Shown: positions 9,843 through 23,100, counted from the first letter of the stretch. The stretch: DNA of 64,000 nucleotides from Ceratorhiza oryzae-sativae (GCA_030998015.1 JARWMV010000057.1:34865-98864), one strand, 5' to 3'. Notes: generated from the letters alone by a model not told the origin. A program made the numbers and translations.

Positions 9843-9909
9843 CTTACCCTCATTGTCATTGCCAAGTCACCCTTGAGCTCTGCTCCTGTAACCAAAGGTG
9901 TCCACACCA

Positions 9910-11351
9910 TAGAGAAGCTGTGCCAGAATTTTGCAGGACTCCGGCACCTGCAGCAGGACTCCTGCGCTTTTTGGCCATTCTGGCACTGGCACTGGCACTG
10001 GCTTGCCAGTTGCCGGAGTCCGTGCCAGAATTCTGGCAGGTGCAGGAGCATGCCAGAATCCCGGGACTCCTGCAACTGGCTATGGTCAGAACTCACCACA
10101 TCAAGTTGTGTAATAGCTCATTAGATGCGCAGAAGAGAGAGCATTCCAATGATATAGAGCACGTTTCATACGAAATTCATTCTGGCAAATTTTACGCAGT
10201 TCTTTTGTTCAGGTCTTTGTGGCCAACATTTCCAGGGCCATAAACCTCACCACAATCTCTCGCAAAGTAGCTCATTAAATGCGCAAAAATCAGGAGATCA
10301 CAGATATGTCATTTGCTCCGCGCAAAAAATTCGATAACGCATAGTTGTCGCTCCAAATTGATGCTCAGGAAATATTCTGGGAAATGCGCACATGCTATTT
10401 CACCACAAAGAAAGCTGTTTGAAGCTTATCCGACCAGCTAGCCTTTCTCCTGAGCTTGAAAAACCCCTACTGACATTATATCTAGTAAATACATTGACTG
10501 GATAACTATGAACCGGGGTGTGTGCAGGCAACCTCACTGTCAACCCAGCAGAATCACTGCACATGGTCAGAAATTTATGTTATAAGCTTGTTCCAGATGT
10601 TTCAGGTACCTGAGATAGGGCAATAAGCATCCCTGAATCTGTCTGTGATACTAAGAAAGCCAGAATAGCACTGTGTGGGTGTCCATGGCGCATTTCAGGG
10701 GTTTTCAGCATCAGGGGCGCTGTTCCCCCAGTTTCACCAGCTAAAACACCTTCAATCAGGCTGGTTTTTGGTATATAGAGTCCTTATGATAATGCGCATC
10801 GACTCCGCGCAAGGGAGCGAGGTTTGCACGGCTGGTTTCACTAGCGCTTGTGGCGCTGTTCAGGGGTTTCCCCCTTTATATCGCTGATAACTTTCGATAA
10901 AAGCGTTCGTTTATTATGAAAATATGTGCATTCGATTCCTCTCAGTGAGACGAGTCGATTAGTATGTATATCGCCCCAATTAGAGCTCAGGATAGCGAGC
11001 TTGAACATCTGCACATCCCCCTGAATATTTTTCTTAGACGATTCTGTGCCGATACTGCTCATTTCTTAACCGTTTGTAATCAAGTAAAGTACAATTTGAT
11101 CCGCTAAATTTTGCGCATTTTATGAGTGCTTAATATATGCAATCCGTGGTGGTCGTGTACAGGTGACAATGTGCCAGTATTCAGGTATGCAGGTATGCAG
11201 GTATGCCAGTACTGCAGGACTCCACCTAGGACTCTGGCACCCTTGAGGCTATTCTGGCACCTGCACTGGCAACTGGCACGCTGGAATTCGCTGGAATTTT
11301 AGCCAGAATTCTGGCAAGTTCTGGCTGCAGGAGCCTGGCACAGCACCTCTA
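9910..11351. mobile_element. Non-autonomous hAT-like element, 8-bp TSD CCACACCA
   Basis: The element starts TAGAGAAGCTGTGCCAGA and ends CTGGCACAGCACCTCTA, an imperfect terminal inverted repeat that fits the hAT end consensus (YARNG). CCACACCA lies exactly on both sides (9902-9909 and 11352-11359), the 8-base duplication typical of hAT. Both subterminal zones (9920-10080 and 11165-11340) are packed with degenerate GCCAGAATT/CTGGCA units in both orientations, probably transposase binding sites. No transposase is encoded. The inside retains CpG while the flanks do not, so it inserted after they decayed. Confidence 0.85.
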
Positions 11352-11359
11352 CCACACCA

Positions 11360-11914
11360 TCACTTGACTTGTCACCACTGACACACAGAATATGACTTGC
11401 CTGGGAGGGATAGGATTGGTTCATGGTATGATGTATGTTATAAGAACAGCCTTGTATGTAGAGTATAAATATGCTCCTGCTGGAGCCCTGTAATGCATCC
11501 TCTTTCTTACATTCAATCAGATATACTTAGCCATGAGCACCTTGCCATTTGCATAACCTGAAAGTGCCATTATACACATCTTGAGACTTCATATAAGGAT
11601 CATCTGCTCACTTATTGCAGTGTCACTAGTCTGTGTAAGTCCAAATATATACCAGGTAGCACAGTGTCATAGCACCCCATAAGTGAAGGACCCTTCAAGT
11701 GAGATATACTTGAGCACTTTGTGGTACTCCTGCTACCAGCAATTAGTAAGGGACTTGGCTGGACTAAGTCTGATTGTTTGATCAGGATTGTTACTACCAT
11801 TATCTTTTGCATTAATAACAGTCTGGTGTAGCACAGAGGTCACAGGCACCAAAGGGAAGACAGGAGGAGAGTGCCATAATACTTGCAAATAGCATGTTTG
11901 CATCAGGGGGAGGC
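11360..11914. other. Unassigned repeat-like stretch upstream of LTR-D
   Basis: No gene seen. It has a TATAAATA box near 11465 and ends in a purine-rich tract, CAGGGGGAGG, directly before the LTR-D copy at 11915. That tract could be the polypurine tract of an element whose 3' LTR is 11915-12440. Confidence 0.3.
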
Positions 11915-12440
11915 TGTCATGGCCTAGACCATGCCACAAATTTATTTTGATTTTTTATAATTTTATCTTTACTTCTTTTCTCTGCTTTTTGGACAAGACC
12001 TGTTATTTCAGATATATGCATAGAATTACTGACTGAGTCATGTGACCTTGTTGTTCCTGACCATTGTTAGTGTATTCTGGAATATTCTGTTGACATGGTA
12101 CCACCTTACATATTGTACAATTTTACCTTAGCTTCTTATTTCACATGTACTGCCTCAACCTTGAATATGTAAGGGAGAGTCTGAGAGCCTTAAGCCTCAG
12201 AACTCAACCTCCTGTCAAACATCCCCTTCTACCTGAGTTGGTCACCAAGCCACTTAGTCTCTGCACAGACCTCTTCAGGTCAAGTGCACATCTGAAACCC
12301 CCCTGTGTGTCTTTGCACCACATCCCTTCACTGCACATCCCCTCTAGATGTTGCAGTCTTGATCCTTGGCATTACAGCCCTTGGATCTGCCATCACCTCA
12401 CAAGCATTTGGCATTATTGTTCAGGTCATTGGCTCTGACA
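11915..12440 (+). repeat. LTR-D copy 1, possibly a 3' LTR
   Basis: It starts TGTCATGGCCTAG and ends GGCTCTGACA, like the other LTR-D copies (12683, 13888, 16662). The flanks (GAGGC, TTAGC) do not match, so it is not a simple solo LTR. A polypurine-like tract on its left suggests a 3' LTR. The alternative is that it is the 5' LTR of Gyp-C. Confidence 0.6.
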
Positions 12441-12682
12441 TTAGCTCAAGTTCTTTGTACCCCTCAGGAGTTGAGACAAACCCCTGTACTAGCCTACTGT
12501 GAAAAGGAGAAGGGCTCAGACTGCATAATTGTCAAAAGCAGAAAGAGACTATCCAGTAACAGGTGTCTACAAGGCAGACAGTTCCTATCACCCAACACTA
12601 GGACTCCTGTCCAACACTGCATGTGTTGTAGTCAGCAAACCACCTGCTTGCAAAGAAGACACTCTATATCATGCCTGCCAAC

Positions 12683-13206
12683 TGTCATGGCCTAGGCCAT
12701 GAGCACAAATTTATCTGAATTTAATACAATTTATTCTATCACTATTTTTCTGCTTTATGGACAAGTCCTGTTTATTCAGATATATGTGTAGAATAATTAA
12801 CTGTGTCATGTGACCTTGTTGTTATTGACCCTTGTTGATGTGTTCTGGAATATTCTGTGATGTGGCACCATTTCTGCTATTGTACAATTTGCCCAGACTT
12901 CCTATTTCATATGTACTGCCTCACCTTTGAATATATAAGGGAGAGTCTGAGAGCCTTAAGCCTCAGAACTCAACCTCCTGTTGAACATCCCCTTCTACCT
13001 GTGTGGTCACCAAGCCTAACAGTTCCTGCCCAGACCTCTTTAGGTCAAGCACATCTCTCCTACCTTCCTGCATGTCATTGCACCCCATCCTCTCACTGCA
13101 TGTCCCCTTCTAGGTGTTGCAGTTATACCTTTGGCTGTCACAGCCTATAGGTCTGCCATCACCTCACAAGTGTTTGGCATTGTTGTTCAGGTTGTTGGCT
13201 CTGACA
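12683..13206 (+). repeat. Solo LTR-D copy 2, TSD CCAAC
   Basis: TGTCATGG...CTGACA, 524 bases, flanked by CCAAC at 12678-12682 and 13207-13211. It contains a TATATAAGG promoter box near 12937. Nearly free of CpG. Confidence 0.85.
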
Positions 13207-13887
13207 CCAACAGCTTGTTGATTAGCAGTAGTCATTGTCCAATGCTAGGTGGCAGAGCAACCACAGTGTTTGAGAGTGAAAATCCCAGCCTCAAGAGCAC
13301 CCCTGTTTCCATGCATCCCCTTTTTCCATTATAGCTATGTCATCCACTCCTGCTGCCCTTGCTGCCACTCCTGCCCCTACTCTTGCCCCTGCACCAATTA
13401 CATTTCAGTTGACCCCAACCAAATCACACTCCCTGCCAACCAGGCTGACCAGGCCAGGTTTTTCCAAGAAATTAAAGATGTCCTGGTTGCCATCAATCAC
13501 AACTTTACAGTATACATGGGAGTCACTGGGGCTGATTTGCAAACAGCCAACAATAATATGCAGAGTATGGAGGCCAGCATCCAAGCCCTCAAAAAAAATA
13601 TGAAGGGCAAGGCAACATCCTTCAGGGTTGCAGTCATGCATTATTTGTGTATTTCATATCCCCAGGCATCTATTGATGAGCAGATTGCTTATTTTATCTC
13701 CTGCTTAGGAGGCAAGGCCCACAAATGGCTCAAATCATATTTTGATCAAGACATTGTTCAAGGCATGCCAGTCCCCTGGTTGCATGACCTACAAAGCTTC
13801 TGGGAGCAATTCAATGCTTGTTGGAGTGTCTCCAATAAAACTGAGAATTTCTGTGCTAAATACATGGAGCTTACCCAAATGGGATTG

Positions 13888-14783
13888 TGTAAAGGCCATG
13901 CTGTCATGACTAAGGCCAAACACTGATGAGGCAATGGCAGACCTATGGGCTATAACAGCTGGAGGTCAAACTGCAATGTTTAAGGCAGAACACACAGTGA
14001 GCAAGGGGTCTGGTGTGATGAGATGCAGGGTAGAGTAAGGGAGCACTTGCTATGAAGATAGCTGGGCAAGGGACCTCTGGCTTGGTGGCCTAGAGTGTCA
14101 CAAACTGACATGCATATATCCACTCTATAATATTTTCTTGATTTATTACATTTTATGAGACCATCTTCAAAACATACCTGCCTTTTATGGTATATCTGTG
14201 TCATGTGATTCAGGGGATGTTCTGGGCCGATAACCAAGATGTATTTCAACTCTGATGTGAAATTCCGCAGTCCCACAGTCGCTTCTACTGCTTCTATCTC
14301 TTATCAGCCATGACTCACTGTATGGACTTGTTTGTTATGATGTGGCTTGTACAATGTCTATAAACCAGGTCAAGTTTGCAGAGGACTCCTCAAGAACTTG
14401 ACCTCTTGTCGAATACAAGTTCTTTCTTTTTCTTACTATTTTCCTTGTTGCCTGACTTGTTGTTGTCGACATAGAGGGTAGACAACAAAGAGGGTAGAAC
14501 AGGAGGTTGAGTTCTGAGGCTTAAGGCTCTCAGACTCTCCCTTTATATATTGATGGCCAAGGCAGTACATATCAAATACCAGGACCAATAAGAAGTAATT
14601 ATGCCACATCATCACAGAACCTTCCAGCAAAACCAAACATTGAGTCAACAATCAACAAGGTCACATGACATCAAGGTAAATATATCTGAATCAACAGGAC
14701 TTGTTCAAAATACAAAGAAATGTGTGATAAATAAAATGATTAAAATTCATAATAAAATTGTGCTCATGGTCTAGGCCATGACA
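13888..14783 (-). repeat. Solo LTR-D copy 3 (minus) with LTR-A nested inside, TSD GATTG
   Basis: The LTR is in reverse orientation, flanked by GATTG at 13883-13887 and 14784-14788. LTR-A copy 14096-14472 interrupts it, flanked by TAGAG (14091-14095 and 14473-14477). Confidence 0.85.
14096..14472 (+). repeat. Solo LTR-A, TSD TAGAG
   Basis: 377 bases, TGTCACAAACTGAC...TGTCGACA, the reverse orientation of the Gyp-A LTRs. It retains several CpGs, so it is younger than the LTR-D it sits in. Confidence 0.9.
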
Positions 14784-15480
14784 GATTGGTTCAGGAGTAC
14801 TTCAAGGACTTCCAAACATACTCTCAAGGGCTCTGGTATAATGACCAGGTACTGTGTGACCACATCTATGACAATCTCTTAGTTGAAATCAAGAAGGTCA
14901 TGGTGGCCCAAGACTTCAATTACAACCTCAGCTCAGTCACACTCCAAGTGTTGGCTGAGAAGGCTCTAAAAATCAATCAATGTCTTGAGGCTTTCAAAAG
15001 CCAAGACAGGTCATCTAAAGCAGGAACATCCAAATCAAGCAATACCTCTTCCAAGAGCATGGCCTTGCTGTTGATGGCATCTCCCACAGGCAATGCCAGG
15101 GAAAAAATGTCTGTTGGGGAAAAGGTCTATGCAATTGTGAATGGTAAAGCTCAAAAAGGAACAATCACAGCCATCAGTAAAAGCACAAAAGGCACAGTAG
15201 TCCCAACAGTCCAATGGAATGACAGAGGTTCTGAAGAATCTACTTTTGAAACCATCAAAAAGGATTTGCATCCTGTTGCCATTGTTGCTCCCTCCACTCC
15301 CAAGCTCACTCCTGCCCAGGGTCCTGGACCCATGGATCTTGATCCTGCAGGCAAATGAAAGAAACCTATCATTTGTAATACCTGTGGTGACCATGGCCAT
15401 TATGCAAGCATCTTTCCCTCAAAATCTTATTCTGGACAAGGCATGTTGCTATCTGATGGGGAGTTGGAAAATGAAGACCT

Positions 15481-16011
15481 TTGAACACCAATTCTGGAGC
15501 AAGCATTTCAGGGGAAAAAGATATGGACTTTGAGATATATGCTGTAGATAATGTTTTGCCTTTAAATATATATTTTACTGCATCTTCAGTCCTGTCCACT
15601 CCCACAAACAAAAGTGTCCACCAAATGCAGACAATGCACAGTTGGGCAATGGTTGACTCAGGTGCCTTGTCATGCTTTATTTACCCAAGACTAGTCACCC
15701 AATACCAAATACCCACTCAGAAAAAGAAAAACCCCAAAAAATTAAAAGTTATTGATGGTTGTGAAATCAGTTCTGGTCTTGTTGATATGGAATGTACATT
15801 TATTTTAAAAATAGGCAGTCACAAAGAACAATTAGTTTGTAATGTAGCAGACATAGACAGATGCATCCTTGTACTTGGAATGTCCTGGCTCAAATTACAT
15901 AACCCTAGTATAGACTGGCCTAACAAACATCTTACCTTTGATTCTTCCTACTGTATAAAAAATTGTGTCCCAGCTTCTAATGTAGTTCTTGGTAATGTCA
16001 GGGGCCATTTG
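15481..16011 (+). pseudogene. Gyp-C protease region
   Basis: This stretch carries an aspartic-protease motif MVDSGALSCF (near 15650) and a downstream GMSWLKLHNP segment that matches Gyp-A pol. It is cut at 16011 by a solo LTR-A and its coding continues at 16387. Confidence 0.75.
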
Positions 16012-16381
16012 TGTCACAAACTGACATGCATATATTCTCTTTACAATTTTTTCTTGATTTATTATATTTTAGGAGATCATTTTCAAAACATACTTGCCTT
16101 TTATGGTATATCTGTATCATGTGACCCATGGAATGTTCCAGACTGCTGACTGAGATGTATTTCAACTCTGATATGAAATCCCACAGCTCTGCAGCAGCTT
16201 CTATCCCCTATTGGATGTGACTCACTGTATGGACTTGTTTGTTATGATGTGGCTCATGAGATGTATATATACTGGGTCAAGTTCACAGAGGACTCCTCAA
16301 GAACTTGACCTCTGTTGAATACAAGTTCTTTTATTCTCTTTATTTCTGTTTTGCTCATCACCTGACTTGTTGTTCTCAACA
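16012..16381 (+). repeat. Solo LTR-A, TSD ATTTG
   Basis: 370 bases, flanked by ATTTG at 16007-16011 and 16382-16386. It contains the TATATA promoter box and the GAACTTGACC block. Confidence 0.9.
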
Positions 16382-16386
16382 ATTTG

Positions 16387-17929
16387 GACCCATTTGACTT
16401 GGACCTAGGGGGTGTCAAGGTTTTCCACTCTCTTGCAGGCATCCCTAGGGACCCTGGAGGTGTCATGGTGTCAAAACCACTTGAAGGCATCCCAGAGGAA
16501 CTCCAGGACTATACAGATGTATTTGCTGAAGACAATGTGGTGATGGAGCTTCCTCCCCATCAACCCTTTGACCTTGAGATAGTCCTCAAGGACCCTACAG
16601 CACCAGTCAAGGGACCTGTATACCTGTTAAGGCCTTCTGATGATGAAGAATTGCACCAGATTGTCATGGCCTAGACCATGACCATGATTTTATTATGAAT
16701 TTTAATCATTTTATTCATTGATGATTTCTTTGTATTTTGGACAAGTCCTGTTTATTCAGATATATGTGGTTTATTTAACTAGATGTCATGTGACCTTGTT
16801 GTTGCTGACTCACTGTTTGGTTTTTCCAGAATGTTCTGTAATGACATGGCATTTGATACTTCTTATTGGTCCTGGTATTTGATATGTACAGCCTTGGCCA
16901 TGAATATATAAGGGAGAGTCTGAGAGCCTTAAGCCTCAGAACTCAACCACCTGTTCTACCTCTCACACATCCCTTTGTGCCAGTGGTTGCCATGCCATTT
17001 GGTACTTAGCCCAGGTCTTCCAACAACCAAGTGCACTTTACTTACACTCCTCAACATGCCTTGTCACAACCCACCTTGCTGTGCGATCTACCTTAGTTGC
17101 TGTGGTTTGACCTCCAGCTGTCATAGCCTATAGGTCTGCCCTCACCTCAGACATGTTGGGTCTTATCTGTTCAGGTTGTGGCTCTGACACAGATACTCAA
17201 GGAGCAACTAGACAAGGGGCTCATTAGACCCTCCAAGTCTTGCTGTTGCTCCCCAGTCATCTTTGTTCCCAAAAAGAATGGCAAATGGAGGATGTATGTC
17301 AACCATTGTTTGCTCAATGCTAATATTGTGAAAAACATGTACCCCCTCCCAATCATATCTACACTAGTGGAGAAACTCAGGGGTGCAAAAATATTCACTA
17401 CCTTGGATCTGAAATGGGGCTACAACCTAGTCCAGATCAAGGAAGGTGACAAATGGAAGACCACATTCAAGACTAAATCCAGATTGTTTGAATACTTGGT
17501 GATGCTGTTTGGGCTGTGCAATGCTCCTGCTACTTTCCAGAACTTCATGAATGAAATCTTCAGGGATATTCTAGATATCTTTGTGATTGTCTATCTTGAT
17601 GAGATACTGATATTCTTGAACACCCCTGAGGATCACACTAGGCATGTTGCAGAAGTACTCTGCTGACTCAGGCTTCACAAATTGTACTGCAACCTGTCCA
17701 AATGCATATTTAATGCTTCAGAAGTGGAATATCTAGGTATGATCACTAATGGCAAGGGAGTATGCCCCAATCTGACAAAATCACAGAAGCAGTGAACTGG
17801 GCAACACCCAAATCCATGAAAGGTGTTCAGGAATTCCTTGGCTTTGTAAACTTCTACCACTGGTTCATTGAAGACTTTGCACAAAGAGTGTTTCTGCTTG
17901 ACCAATTATTGCAAAAAGAAAACCCATGG
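16387..17929 (+). pseudogene. Gyp-C reverse transcriptase, split by LTR-D
   Basis: RT coding at 16387-16661 resumes at 17195 after a solo LTR-D (16662-17189). The VIFVPKKNGKWRM and DLKWGYN motifs are clear. The catalytic YMDD box reads YLDE, so the second aspartate is lost. A TGA at 17663 and later frame changes follow. The enzyme cannot be functional. Confidence 0.8.
16662..17189 (+). repeat. Solo LTR-D copy 4, TSD CAGAT
   Basis: 528 bases, flanked by CAGAT at 16657-16661 and 17190-17194. It starts TGTCATGGCC and ends GCTCTGACA. Confidence 0.9.
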
Positions 17930-18170
17930 TAGAGATGTCATGCCAGAAAAATGCCAGATTCCTGCTCTGGCAGCCGGATTCCGGCCCAAAAACCCGGTTC
18001 CAGCTCTGTCTCTGGCTCTGAGTGCTGGAAGACGGATTCCACACGGAATTCCAGCTTGTGCCGGAATTCCTGCATTCCTGCATATGCCGGAATGCAGGAA
18101 GCCGGAACGCAGGATTTCCGTCCTTTGAAGGAATGCAGAAAGCTGGAATACTCCTTGTAGGAATACACAT

Positions 18171-19311
18171 AAGGACAGAAACACATGGAGCTGGAGCGAC
18201 AATACCACTGACCTGAGGGTAGACAATAGCTAGTATTACTCAAGTTGTAGACCAACTATTTGTTAAGCACACTGAATCGAAAGCAAAACATATCATATAT
18301 TGCTACTAGCAAACCGTCACTCATTCAAGGTCATATTTTGACATCGCTGTTGAACAAACTGAATATGAAAAAACAACACAAAACAGAGAAGAAACGTGAG
18401 AGCAAGGGTGTTTGCGCAAGAAAAACAACAATCAACATGTTAGAAAGAAACGTGAGAGCGAGCATGTGCGCGTATGTGAAGAAGGAACTAAAAAAATTGA
18501 AAGCAAGAAATCTGATGAAAAGCTCATCGCTGGTTTACGGTTTAAGATATCAGTAATTGGATCAACAACCAAGATCAATCGTACTTACCACGTACGACAT
18601 AATGTCAATATTGAGCACCCACAACTGAAGCATAGATCGGCGTTGGTGCAGCCATTCGTAAGCAGCCGAGACGTGGTACTTGGAAGCGAGACAAGGGGCA
18701 TGCATGTGTCCGGCAAGCTCAGCCGGGCTGGGATAAACATGCATCGAGTATCCAGGTGACCTGGGGGTGACATGGCCAGCAGGGGACTGGAGAGGATATG
18801 ACGATCGGTGAAGGGGTGTGTGATGAGGCCACTGGACATTGGCGTGTACCGTCAGCACTAGGCTGTTTCCAGGTAGGCATGTGAGTATTTGTCGAAGTTA
18901 GTTTGAACTAAAATACATACCTTGCAATGATTCACCTTAGCTGACAAGAAAACCAGTATTTTGGGGAACGCAACAAACGATTGAGGCCGTGGTGGAGGGC
19001 TAGTAGTCACACACGGCCAAGAGCAGTTGTTGCATTGGACGAGAGTGGTTCAACAAGTCCAGAACCCATCGCCAAGACGCGATCACACCAAGGGGTATAC
19101 ACGCATCCAATTAGTACCTGCATAGCGCGACACGACCATACATACCCTTGTACCCCAGCCAATGTGGCTTGCCCACAGGTGCTATTATTCTCATTGTTTG
19201 TAAAAAATGGGCGAGTTGGCTCATAACCAATCACAATAACCACATAGGATATGTACTAGGTACCGACGAAGTGAACTGCAAGGCGGGCTTTGTCAAATTT
19301 GTGCTAGGGTC
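18171..19311. other. Non-coding left interior of the hAT element
   Basis: No supported gene. AT-rich, moderate CpG, with several short frames on both strands that show no recognisable motif. Confidence 0.3.
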
Positions 19312-20167
19312 GTGAATAAACCAAGCCGTTATTCGAGTCAGTTGACACAAAAAAAAAATGGAAAAATGAAAAAGAGAGCGTACCCGTGCTCAAACCCTTT
19401 GGTACCAAACGGCGACGCGACTAGTGATATGTTGAGCAGGCCCAAAATTCTGGATGACTACGATATATGGTTAGTAAAGGCGGTGGTCAATTATCAAAAG
19501 ATGTACATGGGACTCACAAGATATACACCTGTGTCGGAAACACGACTGGAGGGATGGAGAGTCTACGTACTCGGTATCTATTCTCCGCGCGACGGTGGTT
19601 TAGGGCGTGAATATCAGTGATAACGACAACGTTTTGATGGTCGGATGGTGCTCACCTTGAACCAAATAGGTTAAGTGCAGTTGTGGGCGAATAGGCGAAC
19701 GATACGTACGTGCGGAGGCCAGGGTGGTGTGGTTGAGAACAGGAGACTACCGAGTCATGTGCCAGACTGTTTACCCGCATTGGGTGTGCCCCCGCCGCCT
19801 AGTACTTGACCAAAAATTCACTATAAAAGTGAATCATCCGACGATGCTGTTCATATCAGACTTGCGCCGTCTAGACATACAACAGTGGATTGAGCTTGTC
19901 TCAAACTCGGTTGCTGCACCACTCCCCGATCACGTGGGACTAACGATGGACTCCAACAACGAAGTAGTTGCCATAGGTATTCATTTCGATTCACTGTATT
20001 CCTTTACTAAACCTGCTAATTACGCAGAGCCCCAAACACGACTGATTGTGAAAGCCCCTCGTACTAAATGCCAGAGAGACGAGTCGAGTCCACTCGACGG
20101 CAAGTATATTCTCCCAAACGCATTTACTATATTATTTACATACCCCCAGAAGAACACCAGATCATAG
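19312..20167 (+). CDS. Hypothetical protein(s) encoded inside the hAT element
   Basis: Two plus-strand open stretches, 19312-19620 (102 aa) and 19724-20167 (147 aa), may be exons of one gene. They share orientation with the transposase and lie just upstream of it. They contain hydrophobic and aromatic-rich segments and no motif I can name. They could also be host DNA captured by the element. Splice joins were not resolved. Confidence 0.3.
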
Positions 20168-23100
20168 TTGATAGGAATACGAAGTATCGGCGTCCCACGC
20201 CTTACGAATCTAGCACACGCGCATCGACTCCAGCTGGCTCGACGCGCACGCAGTCAGAGGCTGACGCCCGATCTGAGTCTGGCCACATTTCCGAGACTAG
20301 TTCAGTTCCCATCATTGCATGTTGGACTAAAACGAAATTGAAACGTCAGGAGAATGATCCAGAATTGGAACTCGGTGAGTAACTCAGTTCATCGATCCTT
20401 CTCGAGCGATCTGTTTACTTATTCACATACAGCTCAGACAATTCGTTGAATCAGCACGTCCAAGTCCACCGCATACACAGGGTTTTCGGACCCAGTCATC
20501 GACTGGGACAGCAGGAAACCCCCTACTCGACACATATGGACATGTCTTGCGTGCGTATCTAACTACTGAAACCGGGCTTTGGACTTACAAGGTCTCTCAG
20601 GTGCAAGAAAACGGTCACACGCGAGGTTGGTGCATCAGACACTACTGCATTCCTATCGCATAAGGAACGTTACTGCCGAAAACCGACTAAACAGGATACC
20701 GAGCTTGGTGACCATGGCTTCCGCGGTTCTGGCGAAAACATGACCGAAAGGGACGTGCGCGAGTTTTGTGCACTGTGGGTCGCTCGATGCTCGCGCCCCT
20801 TAAGCATTCTCAACGATCCGCATGTGAGTGTGCCATCTATTCTATGTTCATAGACTTACTTCACTCAGTGCTAGCTTCATGATCTGCTGCATCCAACTGT
20901 GCGTCGACACAAGCCTCACCGAACCACGATCAGCGCCGACATCAAATTGATGTACAAGGCGATGCAAAACAAGATTAAGGGCGACTTGGCAGTAAGGCAC
21001 ATCATACTTAGTGCTGAAAATGCGCTTATGTCACATCAGAGCATTCAAGGTACCATGCATCTCGCGCTTGATCTCTATTCTTCAGACAACGGATATGACT
21101 ACCTGGGAATAGTCATATTCCATCAAGAGGTCGTCACTGCAACTATGAAGATCAAGCGCTTTGTTTTGGAGTGCTTAAAGTCAGGTAGCTTACATTCCTA
21201 CTGGATAAAATGTACTGACAATTGAAATAGCTTCAATGGTGATGCACACACAGGCAACAATCTGGCCAAAAAGCTGCAGAAGGTGTTGATCAAGTTTGGC
21301 ATCGAAAATTCAGTGAGTATATGCGACATGGAATCAATGGATTTTTGACTCAGCCGGCAGTTCTGGGGCATGGTTGGGGATGCCGCCTCAAATCACGACA
21401 CGATGCTTGATCGCCTGGCCAAGTACAAACTCGAGCGCCACAAGGGACGCAAGTCTCGCGTATATTGTTTGTGCCACGTGCTCAATCTTGGCGCTCAGGC
21501 AAGTACTCGGTTTGGTCCTCCCAGATGCATTCACTCAGCTATATACTAAGTACAGGAGGCGGCAAAGCCATTTCGCAAGGCAATAGTGTGTGACGACAGT
21601 GAACTTGAGGACGACAAGGATGAAATGGATGAGGATGGGGAGGAAGATGGTGACACGTTGGTGAGTGTGCCTGGGGGTTTCCATCAATCAAACCTTGCTT
21701 ACCCTGCATAACAAAACAAGGACTTGGAGGACTACGACCAAGACAGCGAATCCTTGTCGTGGGCTCTCGACGGTGATGACAAAGACAATGACCTCGCAAG
21801 CGACATTGGGCGGGAGGTCGACGATTACAACATACCACCAATTGTCCCAGGATCTGATGAGGAGCGCTTGGCCAAGCGCACTGGCCTCATTCTGAAGAAA
21901 GTACGTAGAATCTACGTGTAGTCGTGAAGCTTTATTTAACCTGGGAGTAACTCTATCAGCTTGGTTACTTTTCAAAGAAGATTCGATACTCCCCCTACGC
22001 TAAGAAAGCATTCCGTAAGGCTTGCCGCAAGCTAGGAATCAAGGGTACACACAACATTCGACGCGACATTCGAACACGCTGGAATTCAACAGGAAACATG
22101 ACCCAGGATGGTGAACACACATTCCCAGCCATGTAAGTCAACAGTTATCGCTTTTATCCTGGCGCTCATGACTAAGTGTATCTCGCTTGCAGTCTTGAAG
22201 TTCAAACCAATCCTCAAGTAAACATCCCACGTGCCTATCGCTTCGACAAAGACGATCTCGAGCACATCGAAAACTTGAACCGGCTCTTCAATGTGAGTAT
22301 CATATGTATCCTATTTGTTGCGCTTTGCTCAGAGCGTTTGTAGGCTTTCCAGGTCGTTACCAATGTCATGTCGCGCGCCGAGGTTCCCATGCTTGCTGAT
22401 GTTATCATCCATCTCGACTCCCTTGACTACATGTTCGGCCAAATGTGCGAAGATAACACACTCCCTCTCTATGCCCGGCACACTGCCAATCGCGCATGCA
22501 AGAAGCTCAATGAATATTACAGCAAGACTGATACTTCCGATGCGTACCGCTTCTCTATTCGTACGCATGAGCTACCGAGTCTTAATTGTATTGGCTAACC
22601 GTTGCCGTTCTACAGTCTGCCATCCTTCTATGCGCGCAAAATATCTGCGAATGTCCAATTGGCAGCCTGACTGGATCAAAGACGCTATTAACGCGCTCTT
22701 TAATGTGTATCGCGACTTCTACAAGCAGCGCGGGCAACCTGCGAACTCGATCGTTTCCACTCCAGCTGTGTCTCAGTTTGGATATTCGGTAAGATTTAAC
22801 CACTCTATTATATTTCATTTAGTTAACGTAAATGATAGTCGTTTGCGTTGCATCTTTTTGGCCAAGAAGGCGGTCAAACGGCTTCTTGATGCCCTGTTCG
22901 TGAGTTTGTGAATGGTAAGTGACGTTGATCTTTAGTGCTCGCGCGATCTGACTGACAATCAACAGCGCCGATTGTGGCCCCTCTGCCAGATGCGAATGGG
23001 AACCTGATTCTTTGTAACCTGCTGGCATGGTGGCATAGTCAACGCGTGGCTGGCAATGAATGGAGTGGATTTACTCAGCTCGCATTAGATGTGTTGAGCA

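Larger units (their letters stand above)
13337..15358 (+). pseudogene. Gyp-C gag, split by nested LTRs
   Basis: Gag-like sequence aligns by eye with Gyp-A gag at 13440-13887 and resumes at 14789. Removing 13888-14788 (LTR-D plus one GATTG) joins the two halves in the expected place. The second half holds the Ser-rich linker and the zinc-knuckle region (near 15376-15420), where the last Cys of the CCHC motif reads as Phe. A stop at 15356 precedes the knuckle. Confidence 0.75.
13337..17929 (+). mobile_element. Gyp-C: degenerate chromovirus related to Gyp-A
   Basis: Plus-strand gag, protease and reverse-transcriptase segments similar to Gyp-A run from 13337 to 17929, where the hAT element cuts the sequence off. 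Three solo LTRs interrupt them (LTR-D at 13888 with LTR-A nested in it, LTR-A at 16012, LTR-D at 16662). The frame is broken by stops and frameshifts and CpG is nearly absent, so this is an old, dead copy. No integrase or chromodomain part remains here. Confidence 0.8.

Noticed and set aside
9900..11360. CRISPR-like or satellite array from the GCCAGAATT repeats
   Set aside because: The units are degenerate, in both orientations, unspaced and confined to element ends. They are hAT subterminal repeats.
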